From: an uncultured Prevotellaceae bacterium
GTDB taxonomy: Bacteria > Bacteroidota > Bacteroidia > Bacteroidales > Bacteroidaceae
DNA length: 6,230 nucleotides
Direction of reading: 5' to 3'
Assembly (NCBI GenBank): GCA_902775075.1
Contig: CACYKX010000180.1
Location: 1-6,230 of the forward strand
Position 1 is the stretch's first letter; each line of letters begins with the position of its first letter. The position numbers were made by a program, and so were the translations under genes. Positions 6,149-6,230 of this stretch are shown piece by piece. A model generated the notes under the pieces. That model worked only from the letters and a program-made list of their open reading frames with translations. It did not search any database and was not told where the DNA came from.

Positions 6149-6182
6149 AAAGCGCTAACAACACGATGGTTGTCAGCGCTTT
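6149..6182 (-). terminator. hairpin terminator beyond the element end
   Basis: AAAGCGCT-A-ACAAC (6149-6162) pairs with GTTGT-C-AGCGCTTT (6169-6182), an 8-bp plus 5-bp stem with one mismatch and a 6-base loop. On the minus strand it ends in TTTTCTT; on the plus strand in TTTATTATTT, so it could work both ways. It lies about 18 bases after the stop codon at 6201 and is most likely the terminator of that gene. Confidence 0.7.
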
Positions 6183-6200
6183 ATTATTTGTCAAATTCGC

Positions 6201-6230
6201 TTAGGGTTTCTTGATAATCAGTTCTTCCGT
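6201..6230 (-). CDS. possible 3' end of a flanking gene (last nine codons)
   Basis: The minus strand reads TEELIIKKP followed by TAA at 6201-6203, entering from the right edge. A hairpin terminator follows at the right distance, which supports a real gene end. Nine residues are too few to assign a family. It may be a host gene next to the insertion point or another gene of a neighbouring element. Confidence 0.4.
   Translation of the reverse strand, partial: TEELIIKKP

Overview
The window looks like one end of an integrative mobile element from a Bacteroidales host (Bacteroides/Prevotella type). The evidence is the gene families, start codons that mostly lack Shine-Dalgarno sequences, and promoters of the Bacteroidetes sigma-factor type (TTTG, about 20 bases, TAnnTTTG). 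All recognisable genes lie on the minus strand, so the window reads functionally from right to left. No genus can be named from this stretch alone.

Layout from the right edge. At 6201-6230 there may be the last nine codons of a flanking minus-strand gene, followed by a hairpin terminator (6149-6182). Next comes a 23-bp inverted repeat with a 7-bp centre (6124-6146), the best candidate for the integrase crossover site. A non-coding stretch with five WWWTTTGGCG-type direct repeats (5982-6105) follows, probably arm-type integrase sites. It ends at a consensus promoter (5949-5980) directly upstream of a complete tyrosine recombinase (4391-5923) with all catalytic residues present.

Downstream of the integrase is a tightly coupled three-gene operon (1776-4320) with its own -7 box. 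It encodes a 501-residue Schlafen/AlbA_2 ATPase-like putative DNA-binding protein with a GHKL-like domain, a repeat-rich linker and a C-terminal winged helix; a 216-residue helical protein of unknown function; and a 130-residue unknown protein. Start and stop codons overlap at both junctions, and a strong intrinsic terminator (1682-1713) closes the operon. This is the accessory cargo and the least explained part of the window.

After a new promoter (1618-1649) comes a small HTH_17/excisionase-like DNA-binding protein (1202-1591). A GC-rich hairpin (1173-1194) separates it from a DnaG-like CHC2/Toprim primase that runs off the left edge (1-1142). Integrase, small HTH protein and primase form the usual backbone of Bacteroidales integrative or mobilizable elements: recombination, control of excision, and replication of the excised form. 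Transfer genes, if any, and the other attachment end would lie beyond the left edge.

Points most worth a second look are the candidate attachment region, the 12-bp tandem array in the ATPase linker that is read in two frames, and the uncharacterised three-gene cargo operon.
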